This document shows, in pieces, positions 1 to 8,761 of a DNA stretch of 64,000 nucleotides (positions are counted from its first letter, which is position 1; the number at the start of each line of letters is the position of its first letter). A model generated the notes under the pieces. That model saw only the letters and a list, made by a program, of their open reading frames with translations. It was not told where the DNA came from and made no database searches. Position numbers and translations under genes: made by a program. The stretch comes from Spirosoma endophyticum (lineage in GTDB: Bacteria; Bacteroidota; Bacteroidia; Cytophagales; Spirosomataceae): NCBI RefSeq assembly GCF_900112365.1, contig NZ_FOLQ01000007.1, positions 124,001-188,000 of the forward strand, given 5' to 3'.

Positions 1-34
1 GGCCCAGCTATCAAACGTTAATCTCAGCTGGGCC
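1..34 (-). terminator. Hairpin after FAD/Fe-S oxidase gene
   Basis: A 9-bp perfect inverted repeat (GGCCCAGCT at 1-9, AGCTGGGCC at 26-34) lies 13 bp past the stop codon of the minus-strand oxidase gene. The position and GC-rich stem suit a transcription terminator; a U-tract is not evident, so this is an inference from position. Confidence 0.55.
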
Positions 35-46
35 AGCGATACGGCA

Positions 47-3000
47 TTACGCCAGTGCATCAAACAAAATCTCAGCGGGGTGCTGGGCTTTGCGGCCCGT
101 TCCGTCTTTGATCTGATGGCGGCAACTGGTGCCAGCCGCTGAGATGATCGCGTCTTCGGCCTTGCGGACGGCGGGAAATAAAACCAACTCACCGATTTGC
201 ATGGACAGATCGTAATGTTCCGTTTCGTAGCCAAATGAACCAGCCATGCCGCAACAGCCGGATGGAATCAACTGAACGCTGTAATTGACGGGCAGCGACA
301 GGATTTTTTTAACTGGCACCATCGATGACAACGCTTTTTGGTGGCAATGTCCGTGCACTTTCACCTCTCTGGCTGCGGTTGTAAACTGGTTCTTGTTCAC
401 TCGTCCGGCTTCTACTTCAAGCGCGAGCCATTCCTCAAACAGAAAAACGTTTTTGGCGATACGTAGCGCATCCGCTTTTAGCTCAGCCGGAACAAGATCA
501 GGGTATTCATCGCGGAAGGTCAAAATGGCGGATGGTTCCAGACCGATCAGGGGCGTTGCGTCAGTGATGAGATCTTTAAACAGCGTTACGTTCCGGATAG
601 CAATTTCCTTTGCATCCTCCACCAACCCTTTCGACAGGTACGTTCGACCGCTCTCGGCGTGTTCAGGTAAGCTGACCGAGTAACCCAGCCGCTCCAGTAA
701 CTGAATGGCTTTCTGCCCGACTTCTACATCGTTGTAATTGGTGAATTCATCACAGAAAAGGTTTACAGTTTTCGGTTTTCGGTTTTCCGGATGGTTAACC
801 GAAAACTGTGAACGGTAAACCGAAAACCATTTCCTCAATGTCGTGCTCGCCAGTTCCGGCATTGTGCGGTCGGGATGGAAACCTACGGCACTGTTCGCCA
901 GACGACGCAGTGCAGGCGTTTCGTAGATAGCGTTGTAAGCCCAGGGCGCTATGCTCGCCAGCGACATAAGTTTGGTAAAATTTCCTACTAGTCGCGCCCG
1001 TAGCGGAATGCCTGATTCACGGTACTGTTGTTGAGTAAATTCAGCTTTCATGCGCGTCATATCCACGCTCGACGGACATTCGGCTTTGCAGGCTTTGCAG
1101 GACAAACACAAATCCAGTACGTCCTTTACGGCCGCAAAATCGTGTTCAGTAGGTTTGGCCTGATTACTGTAAAAATGCCGTAGAATATTGGCCCGCGCCC
1201 GCGTTGTGTCATGTTCGCGACGGGTAGCCATGTAACTGGGACACATCGTTCCGCCCGAAATTTCGGTTTTACGGCAGTCACCAGAGCCGGAACATTTTTC
1301 GGCCAGTTCCAGCAGACCGCCATCTTTCGTAAAATCAAAGACCGTTTTGGGTTGCGGAATCACAACGTCGGCTTCCGAACGTAGTGACTCGTTCATGGCC
1401 GGTGTGTTAACAACCTTGCCGGGATTGAACGTATTATGTGGGTCCCAAAGCGCTTTGACCTCTTTGCACAACTGATAGTTTTCGGGGCCCAGCATAAACG
1501 CGATGCACTCACCCCGAAGCCGGCCATCACCGTGTTCGCCTGAAAGTGAGCCGCCGTATTTTTTGACCAGTTGGGCGGTATTCATCAGCAACGCCCGAAA
1601 CTTGGTACGTCCTTCCGATGATTTGAGGTTGATAAGCGGTAATACGTGGATTTCGCCCGCTCCGGCATGGGCCGAATATTCCATTTTCAGGCCGTGTTGC
1701 TCCCAGGCCATTCTATCCAGTTCATCAATGTAGTCGGGCAGGTCATGTACGTCGACGGCTGTGTCTTCAATGACGTTCGCGGGTTTTTCGTCGCCGGGAA
1801 TGTTGTACATGATACTCAACCCGGCTTTCCGCAACGCCCAGGGCTTTTTTGTATCGTCGTCGAACAGAATCGGATAGGCATACCCCAGGCCCTTCTCCTG
1901 CAATGCATCCACGAATGCGTTGGCCCTCTGCGCTACGTTCTCTTTTGTATCTGCGAAAAACTCGACCATGAGGATAGCTTTGGGATCGCCTTCCACAAAC
2001 GTCTGATTCTTGGATTGTTCAATATTGGTTTTAGTCAGTTGGAGAATATAATCATCCACCAGTTCCGACGCAGAACATTCATGCGCTAACGCCACCAGAT
2101 TGGCTTCGAGCGACTGACGAATGGTCGGGAAATGCGCGCAAACCAGGGCAATTTCCTTAGGCGGCAACGGCAGCAGATTCAGTTTTGCTTCGGTAATAAA
2201 GCAAAGCGTCCCTTCGGAGCCTGCGATGAGGTTGGCGAAGTTGAAGGTTTCTGCATGGGGTATGGGGCGTGGGGCATGGGGAGAGTCAACGAGGGTGGGT
2301 GTCTCTAAGTGCTGCACGCCTTGCTCCATGCTCCATGCCCCATGCTCAAAAAACGCCACTAACGCATCCAGCGCGTAACCTGTGTTACGTCGTTTGACGG
2401 TGGGTTTTGGGTAACCGTCCCGAATGTGCTGTTGAACGTGTGGTTTTGACAGCCAATCACGAAACTGAACATAGAGTCGTTGTTCGAGCGGGCTTACTAC
2501 GTTCTCGCCCCGGCATTTAGCATCGAATTGCTCTTGAGTGAGCGATCCGAATGTCACTTCGGCGCCGTCGCTCAATACGGCCCGCACTTCGAGGAGATGA
2601 TCGCGGGTAGTGCCCCAGATAATGGAATGGAGCCCGCAGGAATTATTGCCAATCATGCCGCCAATCATGGCCCGGCTGGCAGTGCTGGTTTCGGGACCGA
2701 ACAACAGGCCGTGCGGTTTTAGAAACGCATTCAGATCATCGCGAATAACGCCCGGCTGGACACGTACCCAATGCCCATCGGCGTTGATGTCCAGAATTTT
2801 TCCGAAATATTTAGATATGTCGACGACGATGCCGCTGCCCACCACCTGCCCAGCCAGTGACGTACCGGCCGCACGAGGAATCAACCCCAATTCATGTTGT
2901 TGGGCGAAACGTAGCAGTCGTTTAATATCGGCCACCGATTTGGGTAAGGCCACTGCCACCGGCATTTCCTGATAAACCGATGCGTCTGTCGCGTAGAGCA

Positions 3001-3100
3001 CACGCTGAGCGGTATGCTCGGGCGATTCATCGAAATATAGATCACCCTCGAACGACGGGAGCAGGCTGGCAAACGGGAATTTCTGGGTTAAGCGAAACAT
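47..3100 (-). CDS. FAD-binding and 4Fe-4S-binding oxidoreductase (GlcD-GlpC fusion, YdiJ-like)
   Basis: A 1017-aa protein fusing a flavin-dependent 2-hydroxyacid dehydrogenase to an iron-sulfur electron-transfer half. Residues about 40-230 form the FAD_binding_4 domain (motif GTSLAGQVVGSG, then IGGMIGNNSCG). The FAD-oxidase C-terminal domain follows to about 560, with SGEHGDGRLRGE near its end. Two Cys-rich 4Fe-4S motifs follow (CSGSGDCRK...CP and CLSCKACKAECP). Near the C-terminus are the CCG-type motifs GHCHQKAL and SGCCGMAGSFG. This domain order is that of E. coli YdiJ and the bacterial D-lactate/glycolate/2-hydroxyglutarate dehydrogenases; the exact substrate cannot be read. Two stretches (residues about 250-285 and 756-779) are encoded by palindromic repeats that do not look like family sequence and keep the frame open. 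Confidence 0.92.
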   Translation of the reverse strand: MFRLTQKFPFASLLPSFEGDLYFDESPEHTAQRVLYATDASVYQEMPVAVALPKSVADIKRLLRFAQQHELGLIPRAAGTSLAGQVVGSGIVVDISKYFGKILDINADGHWVRVQPGVIRDDLNAFLKPHGLLFGPETSTASRAMIGGMIGNNSCGLHSIIWGTTRDHLLEVRAVLSDGAEVTFGSLTQEQFDAKCRGENVVSPLEQRLYVQFRDWLSKPHVQQHIRDGYPKPTVKRRNTGYALDALVAFFEHGAWSMEQGVQHLETPTLVDSPHAPRPIPHAETFNFANLIAGSEGTLCFITEAKLNLLPLPPKEIALVCAHFPTIRQSLEANLVALAHECSASELVDDYILQLTKTNIEQSKNQTFVEGDPKAILMVEFFADTKENVAQRANAFVDALQEKGLGYAYPILFDDDTKKPWALRKAGLSIMYNIPGDEKPANVIEDTAVDVHDLPDYIDELDRMAWEQHGLKMEYSAHAGAGEIHVLPLINLKSSEGRTKFRALLMNTAQLVKKYGGSLSGEHGDGRLRGECIAFMLGPENYQLCKEVKALWDPHNTFNPGKVVNTPAMNESLRSEADVVIPQPKTVFDFTKDGGLLELAEKCSGSGDCRKTEISGGTMCPSYMATRREHDTTRARANILRHFYSNQAKPTEHDFAAVKDVLDLCLSCKACKAECPSSVDMTRMKAEFTQQQYRESGIPLRARLVGNFTKLMSLASIAPWAYNAIYETPALRRLANSAVGFHPDRTMPELASTTLRKWFSVYRSQFSVNHPENRKPKTVNLFCDEFTNYNDVEVGQKAIQLLERLGYSVSLPEHAESGRTYLSKGLVEDAKEIAIRNVTLFKDLITDATPLIGLEPSAILTFRDEYPDLVPAELKADALRIAKNVFLFEEWLALEVEAGRVNKNQFTTAAREVKVHGHCHQKALSSMVPVKKILSLPVNYSVQLIPSGCCGMAGSFGYETEHYDLSMQIGELVLFPAVRKAEDAIISAAGTSCRHQIKDGTGRKAQHPAEILFDALA
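761..829. repeat. Palindromic repeat inserted inside a coding region (TTTTCGG type)
   Basis: Within the oxidase gene, ACAGTTTTCGGTT (765-777) is inverted as AACCGAAAACTGT (797-809), followed by a further AAACCGAAAACC copy to 829. The repeat encodes a low-complexity peptide rich in Ser, Arg and Lys between two conserved parts of the iron-sulfur half. Length and composition suggest an inserted mobile palindromic unit rather than native coding sequence. Confidence 0.6.
2253..2346. repeat. GCATGGGG/GGAGCATG palindromic repeat inserted in frame
   Basis: A left arm at 2253-2280 (GCATGGGG followed by a degenerate tandem) is roughly complementary to the right arm at 2321-2346 (TGCTCCATGCTCCATGCCCC, then ATGC). 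It belongs to the same word family (GGGCATGGGG, GGAGCATGG, CTCCATGC) as the hairpins between the permease genes further on, but here it lies inside the oxidase ORF and adds about 35 residues without breaking the frame. Confidence 0.65.
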
Positions 3101-3124
3101 AGCGGCTGAGCATCAAACGTACGG

Positions 3125-3132
3125 TAAAGATA
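3125..3132 (-). promoter_or_regulatory. Possible -7 box TATCTTTA of oxidase gene
   Basis: Upstream of the oxidase start the minus strand reads TATCTTTA, one base from the Bacteroidota -7 consensus TAnnTTTG. No convincing -33 TTTG lies at the right spacing, so support is weak. Confidence 0.3.
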
Positions 3133-3199
3133 CAAAAACCGAATCGGGTTTGTGGAAACAGGTCACTTTGACCATCAACTGACCAAAACCCGATTTGCC

Positions 3200-3643
3200 A
3201 TGAAAATCCGCCGAAGGTATAATTCGATACGTATCGACTTCACGCCGTTTGTGTCAATAGCCCTGTTGTTAATTGTATTTTTTGTGTGGGTAAAGATGGT
3301 ACAGCGGCCGAATGTACTTGGTGTTTGGGACGTGCAGGGTTGTCGCAAAGGGATTGATCCTGCAACTTCAAAGCGCGTGCTGGAGATTCTACTGACCGGA
3401 AAGGATACTGTTCAATTTTGTTATTCTTCAAGTGGAGCAGTTTGTCGAGCAAATTTTATACCTGTTAATAGGGGTTCAGCCAAGCTTTGTGAAGCGCTAT
3501 TCCGCTATGGAAAAGAAACATTAATTCCGGGTGAGCTGGCGATACTGATACGTCCAAGTTCAGCCTCTACTATTGGAAGTTTCGTAGACGTACTAGATGA
3601 ATTGCGAATCGCAGGAAATCTCCCGTATTTACTTGTTTACTGA
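3200..3643 (+). CDS. ExbD/TolR-like single-pass membrane protein, atypical
   Basis: The start at 3200 gives 147 aa beginning MKIRRRYNSIRIDFTPFVS; an in-frame ATG at 3152 would add 16 polar residues unlike the family. A basic N-terminus, an I-D-x-T-P-F motif and one hydrophobic segment (residues about 14-34) followed by a roughly 110-residue periplasmic part is the layout of ExbD/TolR, the stator subunit of proton-driven TonB/Tol motors. The C-terminal ending about 'LDELRIAGNLPYLLVY' fits the ExbD periplasmic fold. The Asp that carries protons in the ExbD/TolR membrane helix (usually ...PFID/PMVD) is replaced by Ser here (PFVS). There is no ExbB or TonB gene nearby. It may be a stand-alone, non-motor relative; assignment is moderate. 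Confidence 0.6.
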   Translation: MKIRRRYNSIRIDFTPFVSIALLLIVFFVWVKMVQRPNVLGVWDVQGCRKGIDPATSKRVLEILLTGKDTVQFCYSSSGAVCRANFIPVNRGSAKLCEALFRYGKETLIPGELAILIRPSSASTIGSFVDVLDELRIAGNLPYLLVY

Positions 3644-3663
3644 CTCCTTAAGCTGTCATTAAT

Positions 3664-3715
3664 AAAAGAAGCAGGTGGTATGACACATCGATGTGTCATA
3701 CACCCCACTTCTTTT
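3664..3715. terminator. Bidirectional terminator between convergent genes
   Basis: A 24-nt perfect palindrome centred on ATCGAT (3678-3701) is extended by outer arms AAAAGAAG (3664-3671) and CTTCTTTT (3708-3715). It lies in the 90-bp gap between the plus-strand ExbD-like gene and the minus-strand DUF4097 gene, with A/T-rich outer arms that give a U-tract in either direction. Confidence 0.8.
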
Positions 3716-3733
3716 AGCTACAGTCTACAATTT

Positions 3734-4783
3734 TTACTGGTTCACATTGACGCTGCCGCTACTGGCGGTAAGTGTTACCGGGATGCCGCCACCGTTCATA
3801 GTGCCTTTGATCCGGTCTTTTTCGGTGTCGCCGTTAAAGTTGTTTAGTGGAATTTTGATCCGATTGCCGCTCAGGTTCAGGGTAAGGCCTTTGTTAAGTG
3901 GCATTTTTACGTTGATACCGCCTGCACTGGTTGTCAGCCGAACGTACTCGCCTAGTTTCACGATTTCCACGTCCACACTACCCGCGCTGGTGCTGGCGTC
4001 AATGCTGCCCGATACCTGTGAGAGACGAACCGACCCACCCGACGTACTGGCTTTGACATCGCCTTCGATGTCGTTGCCGTTTACGCTGCCTCCGCTGGTT
4101 TGCGCGTCAACGTCACCTTTCAACTCCGTAAGCCGGATACTACCGCCCGATGTATGCAGGCGCATTTTCCCTGATGACGCTCTCGCTTCAATAGAGCCGC
4201 CCGAGGTTTGCAGATCGAGCTGACCTGAGCTTCCGACGCGGCAACGGTCCATATGGATAGAGCCGCCGGAGGTTTGACCGTTGATGTCACCTTCCAGATC
4301 AGACATGTGCAGACTGCCACCACTGGTACGGAATTTCTGGTTGCCGGTCAGCGATGCGAGGCTAATGCTGCCGCCTGATGTACGGAGGTCAGTGGTTACT
4401 TTGCGCGGAGTGTAGAATTTGAAGCTAATGCTCAACGATTTTTTCCAGTTGTTGCCATTACCCCGGCGTTTGGCGGTGGCAATGATTGTACTACCTTCCT
4501 GTGCAATTGAAATGTCAAAATCCCTAAGGCGTTCTTCGATCTCGGCTTTATCGAGTTTATCATTCCAGTTATTGGCTCTGACGTACATTTCAACCTTAGC
4601 GTTCATATCGGTTCCGCCTTCGATGGTCAGGCTACCACCGGAGGTTTCTGCCCGAACGGCGTTGATATTTCCCGAAAAGGTCTTGGTCTGGTAAGGCGTA
4701 TCGTTGTCGAGCGGGGTGGCCAGGGACGTAAAGGCAAACGTAGTGGCACTCAAAAGGGTCAGTAGAAATTGGCTGCTTTTCAT
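3734..4783 (-). CDS. DUF4097-type TSGGS-repeat secreted protein
   Basis: A 349-aa protein with an N-terminal signal peptide (hydrophobic residues about 5-22). From residue about 45 the chain is a run of short beta-strand repeats, each marked by T-S-G-G-S or T-S-A-G-S; about ten copies occur every 13-25 residues (ETSGGSL, RTSGGSI, QTSGGSI, STSGGSV, TTSAGGI). This is the DUF4097/DUF2807 'putative adhesin' architecture, expected to fold as a stacked beta-helix in the periplasm or on the surface; the biochemical role is unknown. It is transcribed alone, from a near-perfect sigma-54 promoter about 110 bp upstream of the start that shares its upstream dyads with permease operons in this window. That links it to the same regulon. 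Confidence 0.85.
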   Translation of the reverse strand: MKSSQFLLTLLSATTFAFTSLATPLDNDTPYQTKTFSGNINAVRAETSGGSLTIEGGTDMNAKVEMYVRANNWNDKLDKAEIEERLRDFDISIAQEGSTIIATAKRRGNGNNWKKSLSISFKFYTPRKVTTDLRTSGGSISLASLTGNQKFRTSGGSLHMSDLEGDINGQTSGGSIHMDRCRVGSSGQLDLQTSGGSIEARASSGKMRLHTSGGSIRLTELKGDVDAQTSGGSVNGNDIEGDVKASTSGGSVRLSQVSGSIDASTSAGSVDVEIVKLGEYVRLTTSAGGINVKMPLNKGLTLNLSGNRIKIPLNNFNGDTEKDRIKGTMNGGGIPVTLTASSGSVNVNQ

Positions 4784-4892
4784 GTGGTTTGTCTATTTAT
4801 GGGATAATGATGTCGTTCCAGGCCAGAAGGTTGCATGAAGGCAGACAGTTTTTGCAGTGGGACGATTATCAATACGTTCAGTGCAGTATGGG

Positions 4893-4907
4893 GCAAGTAC
4901 TGTGCCA
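4893..4907 (-). promoter_or_regulatory. Sigma-54 promoter of DUF4097 gene
   Basis: The minus strand reads TGGCACAGTACTTGC, which matches the sigma-54 consensus TGGCAC-N5-TTGC at every conserved base. It is 55 bp downstream of the paired dyads at 4963-4999 and about 110 bp upstream of the start codon at 4783. Of the six such promoters in the window, this one has the best match. Confidence 0.85.
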
Positions 4908-4962
4908 TATTTTATAAGCGTCTGTTGATTAGTTAGTTAATTATTAGTCATAATTAATAAAA

Positions 4963-4999
4963 CGTCCATCAACGGACATTTGCTGTTCGTTGATGGACG
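4963..4999 (-). promoter_or_regulatory. Paired upstream activator dyads (site A)
   Basis: On the minus strand, site 1 is CGTCCATCAACGAACA (4984-4999) and site 2 is TGTCCGTTGATGGACG (4963-4978), each a TGTCCR-N4-YGRACA-type dyad, with centres 21 bp apart. The two sites are also complementary to each other, so the block can fold as a hairpin. The same paired arrangement recurs before five other sigma-54-type promoters here. Confidence 0.78.
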
Positions 5000-5227
5000 T
5001 TTATTGTCATAATAGTTGAGTTAATGGAAGCTCCTTGTCCATACCAGTACGCCAGGCCGGCCGGAAAGCCAGTTTATTTGATTTACGTCAAGATTTAATT
5101 TTGATTTAGATAAGATTATAAAAATAATATTTTAAAAATATCAATTTTAAATATCATTAAATTGGAAATATTGACCAAAAACAGTAAATAATCGAGAGGG
5201 CTCCTTGACAGTCACCTATATACCGGA

Positions 5228-5464
5228 TTATATTTGAGTTAAAGGGAAATTAAAATTCTCTACATCAACGGATTCCTGTTCCACTGTCACTTTGACTAAT
5301 CTAAGATCGAAGTGCATGTTCTCTAACACTATACGGCTACCCACACGCCGAAGCTTATCTGGAAAAGTAATTGCGTCAGTAATTTTCAACTGGCTATTAG
5401 TCAAGGCTATAAAATACGCGTACGCTTTCATTGACAGCACTGATTCTGTGCTGTAACTACTCAC
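5228..5464 (-). CDS. Possible small protein, unknown function
   Basis: An open frame of 78 codons from GTG (67 codons from the internal ATG at 5431) lies divergent to the SusC gene in an AT-rich intergenic region. The translation has no signal peptide, membrane segment or recognisable motif. It is included because it is the only open frame of note in the 700-bp gap between the DUF4097 and SusC genes; the rest of that gap holds the sigma-54 control region and otherwise AT-rich sequence in which I see nothing. Confidence 0.3.
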   Translation of the reverse strand: MSSYSTESVLSMKAYAYFIALTNSQLKITDAITFPDKLRRVGSRIVLENMHFDLRLVKVTVEQESVDVENFNFPLTQI

Positions 5465-5494
5465 AATAATCCTTGTTATTTAACCTATAATCCA

Positions 5495-8400
5495 ATGCAG
5501 AACAGAGGTTTACTACTAATGCTGTTTTTTGCCCTTTATTTACCCGCCCAGCTTTTTGCTCAGAGCCGGACCATTAAAGGGATTATTACATCAGGAGACG
5601 ACAACTCGGCTACGCCCGGTGTGAACGTTATCGTAAAAGGCACAAATGTTGGCGCGTCGACGAATGCCGAAGGAGCCTATTCGATCACGGTTCCCGAAAA
5701 TCTGGTCAAAAATGGGGTGCTGGTTTTCTCCTTCATTGGTATGAAAACCGCGGAGGTTCCTATTGGGAATCAGAGTGCCATCTCGATCAAGTTACAACAC
5801 GACGCTACGTCCCTGGATGAGGTCATTGTCAGTGCATTAGGTTTCAAGGAAAACGCAGATAAACGGGGTGCCACAGCCTCTAAAATTGACGCAAAAGACA
5901 TTGTCCGCTCGGGCGAAACGGGCGTTATCAATGGTATGTCTGGAAAAGCCGCCGGGGTCCAGATTACGAAATCTGCCGGTGATCCCGGGGCTGGTTCGTA
6001 TATCCAGATTCGGGGCCAGAACACGATTACGGGGTCTACGCAGCCGCTGGTGATTGTGGATGGTATTCCGATCAGTAACTCGACGCTTGGCGATCAGGCT
6101 GCGGGCGTAACGCAGCAGTCCCGACTCAATGATATTAACCCTGAGGACATTGCTTCGATGCAAATTCTGAAGGGGGCGTCGGCCGCAGCCTTGTGGGGCT
6201 CTCGGGCGGCCAACGGGGTCATTGTGATCACAACAAAAAAAGGCGCGAACAGCGATAAGGTAAATATCTCCTACAGCTCCACCGTTTCGTTCGATACCCC
6301 CAACCTGCTGCACCCCTTGCAAAGCAATTACGGCCAGGGATCAGACGGGGTCTATAACCCAACCGTTGCTAATTCGTGGGGCGACAAAATTGCCAATCGC
6401 GCTGGTGGTGATGACATCCTTAACATGAATGGCGCGCGCTTTGAGTCGTATACGGGGAAAACTTATTACCCAATTCTTACTAAAAACTCGAAGGAAACCT
6501 TTAATGATGTACGTAAGAATTCGGTTTTCCGGACGGGTACGTATATTGATAACAATCTGTCTATCAGTGGCGGAAATGAAAAAGGAAATTTTTACCTGAG
6601 CATTGGCGATCTGCGTCAGAAGGGTATTATCAACGGGCAAAGTGATTACAATCGAACCACGCTCCGGTTTAATTCGGAACGTCGATTCAATGATGTGATC
6701 AAATCGTCTACGAACGCTACGTATGCCCGGACAACCTCGAACCGGATTCAGCGCAGTAACAGCGTCAATGGACTTTACATTGGGTATCTCCGCTCCGCGC
6801 CTGATTTCGACAGTCGTGATTACAAGGGAAATTATTTCTCGTCGCCAACGGCCAGCGCCATCCCAAACCGGCAGCGATCTTACCGAAATTACTTAGGAGC
6901 ATTGGCAAACCCGATCTACAATGATCCGATGTGGGCTATCAATGAGTTGACCAACTTCTCGGAAGTTGACCGCTTCATTATGAGTTCGGAACTGCTTATT
7001 ACGCCATCAAAATGGTTCGACGTAACGGTTCGGGGTGGTATCGATGCTAATACGGATCACCGAATCACGAACTATCCCGTTAACTCGGCGGTAAACAGTG
7101 GGTTAGGCAGTTACGAAGAAGCGATCTACAAAGAATCGGAGATGAACGGCGACGTTATTGGTCGGGCGTTCGGTGATTTCGGGAAGAACATCACCAGCAC
7201 GCTGATCGTTGGCTTCAACCTCAATGACCGGAAATACCTGAATCTGGGCGGTACGATGAATACGTTCATTATTCCAGACGCCCCGGCTAATTTCGGTAAT
7301 TCGCTGACGTCGAATGATGCACCGTATCGGACAACCACGCACCGCCGGATGGCCCGACTCTATTCAACCTTGAATGTGGGTTTCTACAATCAGTTATACG
7401 TCAATGCATCGGTAGCGGCTGAATCGGGTTCTACGTTCGGTAGTCAGACGAAATCGACGTTCTACTACCCATCGGCCGATCTGGCCTGGCAGTTTACGCA
7501 ACTGCCTATCTTCCACGACAATCCAGTCCTGTCCTTCGGTAAATTACGGGCTTCGTACGGTACGGTGGGCGTGCAGCCCGATGCGTATAAAAACGCCACG
7601 ACCTACGTAAACGCATCGTTTGCCAGCTGGGCCAATCCGCTCAGCGGATCAGGGTATGGCAACGGAGCTTACGTACGTAACGCGACGCAGGGTGATCCAT
7701 TCCTGCAACCTGAACGGAAAACAGAATATGAAGTGGGGACTGACCTTCGCTTCCTGAACAACCGGCTGACGGCAGGCTTCACGTATTACTCGAACGAGAT
7801 TACCAATCTGTTGCTGAACGTAGCTGCGGCCGGTTCGACGGGGTATACCTCGAAATACACCAATGCAGGGTCGATGACCAACAAAGGATGGGAGCTTGAA
7901 ATGAATTTCAACATCCTGAACAAGAAAGGATTTAACTGGAATGTCTTCGGTAACGTGAGCCGGAATATCAACCGCGTAACGAACCTGGCGGGAACGGACA
8001 TTATTACATTGGGCGGTTTCAGCAGCACAGCCAGTACGGTAGCTAAAGTGGGCTACGCCATGTCATCGCTGTATGGCGGTACATACATGCGGACTGAATC
8101 GGGCGCTTTGCAGCTCAATGCCAATGGATTCCCTCAGGTCGGTACTCAGTTTGGGGTTGTTGGTGATCCGAACCCAGACTATCGGGGTGGTTTCGGTACG
8201 AATTTGTCCTATAAAAAACTTAGCCTGAACATCCTGTTTGAGACCTTCCAGGGGGGCGATTTCTACAATGGAACACGAGGGACGCTCTATAACTTCGGTA
8301 CGCATGCTGACGTGGGTAACGACGTAACGCTGACGCAGGACTTGAAGAACTACGCGGGCAAAACCATTGCGGCCGGTAGTACTGTTCGGGGTAATATCCA

Positions 8401-8740
8401 GGATTTCGGTGCGGGCCCCGTGCTGCTCGATCAATCGTATTACACCTCAATCGGCGGTGGATTCAGTACGTTGGTTGAGCAGTTTATTACCGATGCAAGC
8501 TGGACGCGTCTGCGTGAAGTTTCGGTAGGCTATTCGATCAGCTCGCCCAAGTTCCGCGCGAAAACCAAACTGCAATCCATTGACATCACCGTGACGGGAC
8601 GTAATCCAATCCTGTGGACCAAAATGGTGGGTATCGATCCAGAAACGGCATTGAACGGAGCCAGCAACTCACGCGGTCAGGATTATTTCAACAGCCCGAA
8701 CACCAAGTCGCTGCTTTTCAGTGTAAAAATTAATTATTAA
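5495..8740 (+). CDS. SusC/RagA-family TonB-linked outer membrane protein
   Basis: A 1081-aa outer-membrane importer component. A signal peptide (cleavage after LFAQ, about residue 23) is followed by a carboxypeptidase-regulatory-like beta domain (residues about 27-105, with TPGVNVIVKGTNVGASTNAE). Next comes a TonB plug (about 115-235; LDEVIVSALGF, SYIQIRGQNTITG, PLVIVDGIPI, ASAAALWGSRAANGVIVITT), then a 22-strand barrel ending in the aromatic-terminal FSVKINY. With the SusD-like lipoprotein 21 bp downstream it forms a SusCD pair that takes up an oligomeric nutrient, powered by TonB. No glycosidase, peptidase or sensor sits next to it, so the substrate cannot be inferred. Confidence 0.97.
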   Translation: MQNRGLLLMLFFALYLPAQLFAQSRTIKGIITSGDDNSATPGVNVIVKGTNVGASTNAEGAYSITVPENLVKNGVLVFSFIGMKTAEVPIGNQSAISIKLQHDATSLDEVIVSALGFKENADKRGATASKIDAKDIVRSGETGVINGMSGKAAGVQITKSAGDPGAGSYIQIRGQNTITGSTQPLVIVDGIPISNSTLGDQAAGVTQQSRLNDINPEDIASMQILKGASAAALWGSRAANGVIVITTKKGANSDKVNISYSSTVSFDTPNLLHPLQSNYGQGSDGVYNPTVANSWGDKIANRAGGDDILNMNGARFESYTGKTYYPILTKNSKETFNDVRKNSVFRTGTYIDNNLSISGGNEKGNFYLSIGDLRQKGIINGQSDYNRTTLRFNSERRFNDVIKSSTNATYARTTSNRIQRSNSVNGLYIGYLRSAPDFDSRDYKGNYFSSPTASAIPNRQRSYRNYLGALANPIYNDPMWAINELTNFSEVDRFIMSSELLITPSKWFDVTVRGGIDANTDHRITNYPVNSAVNSGLGSYEEAIYKESEMNGDVIGRAFGDFGKNITSTLIVGFNLNDRKYLNLGGTMNTFIIPDAPANFGNSLTSNDAPYRTTTHRRMARLYSTLNVGFYNQLYVNASVAAESGSTFGSQTKSTFYYPSADLAWQFTQLPIFHDNPVLSFGKLRASYGTVGVQPDAYKNATTYVNASFASWANPLSGSGYGNGAYVRNATQGDPFLQPERKTEYEVGTDLRFLNNRLTAGFTYYSNEITNLLLNVAAAGSTGYTSKYTNAGSMTNKGWELEMNFNILNKKGFNWNVFGNVSRNINRVTNLAGTDIITLGGFSSTASTVAKVGYAMSSLYGGTYMRTESGALQLNANGFPQVGTQFGVVGDPNPDYRGGFGTNLSYKKLSLNILFETFQGGDFYNGTRGTLYNFGTHADVGNDVTLTQDLKNYAGKTIAAGSTVRGNIQDFGAGPVLLDQSYYTSIGGGFSTLVEQFITDASWTRLREVSVGYSISSPKFRAKTKLQSIDITVTGRNPILWTKMVGIDPETALNGASNSRGQDYFNSPNTKSLLFSVKINY

Positions 8741-8761
8741 TCTCCCGAAGAAGTCTCTATC

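Noticed and set aside
1126..2972. Several open frames on both strands inside the oxidase gene
   Set aside because: They are shadows of the long minus-strand frame, which shows clear FAD and Fe-S motifs throughout.
3734..4783. Repeated short units in the DUF4097 gene looked like a CRISPR or tandem repeat array
   Set aside because: The units are degenerate at DNA level, of unequal spacing, and encode a continuous beta-repeat protein in one frame.
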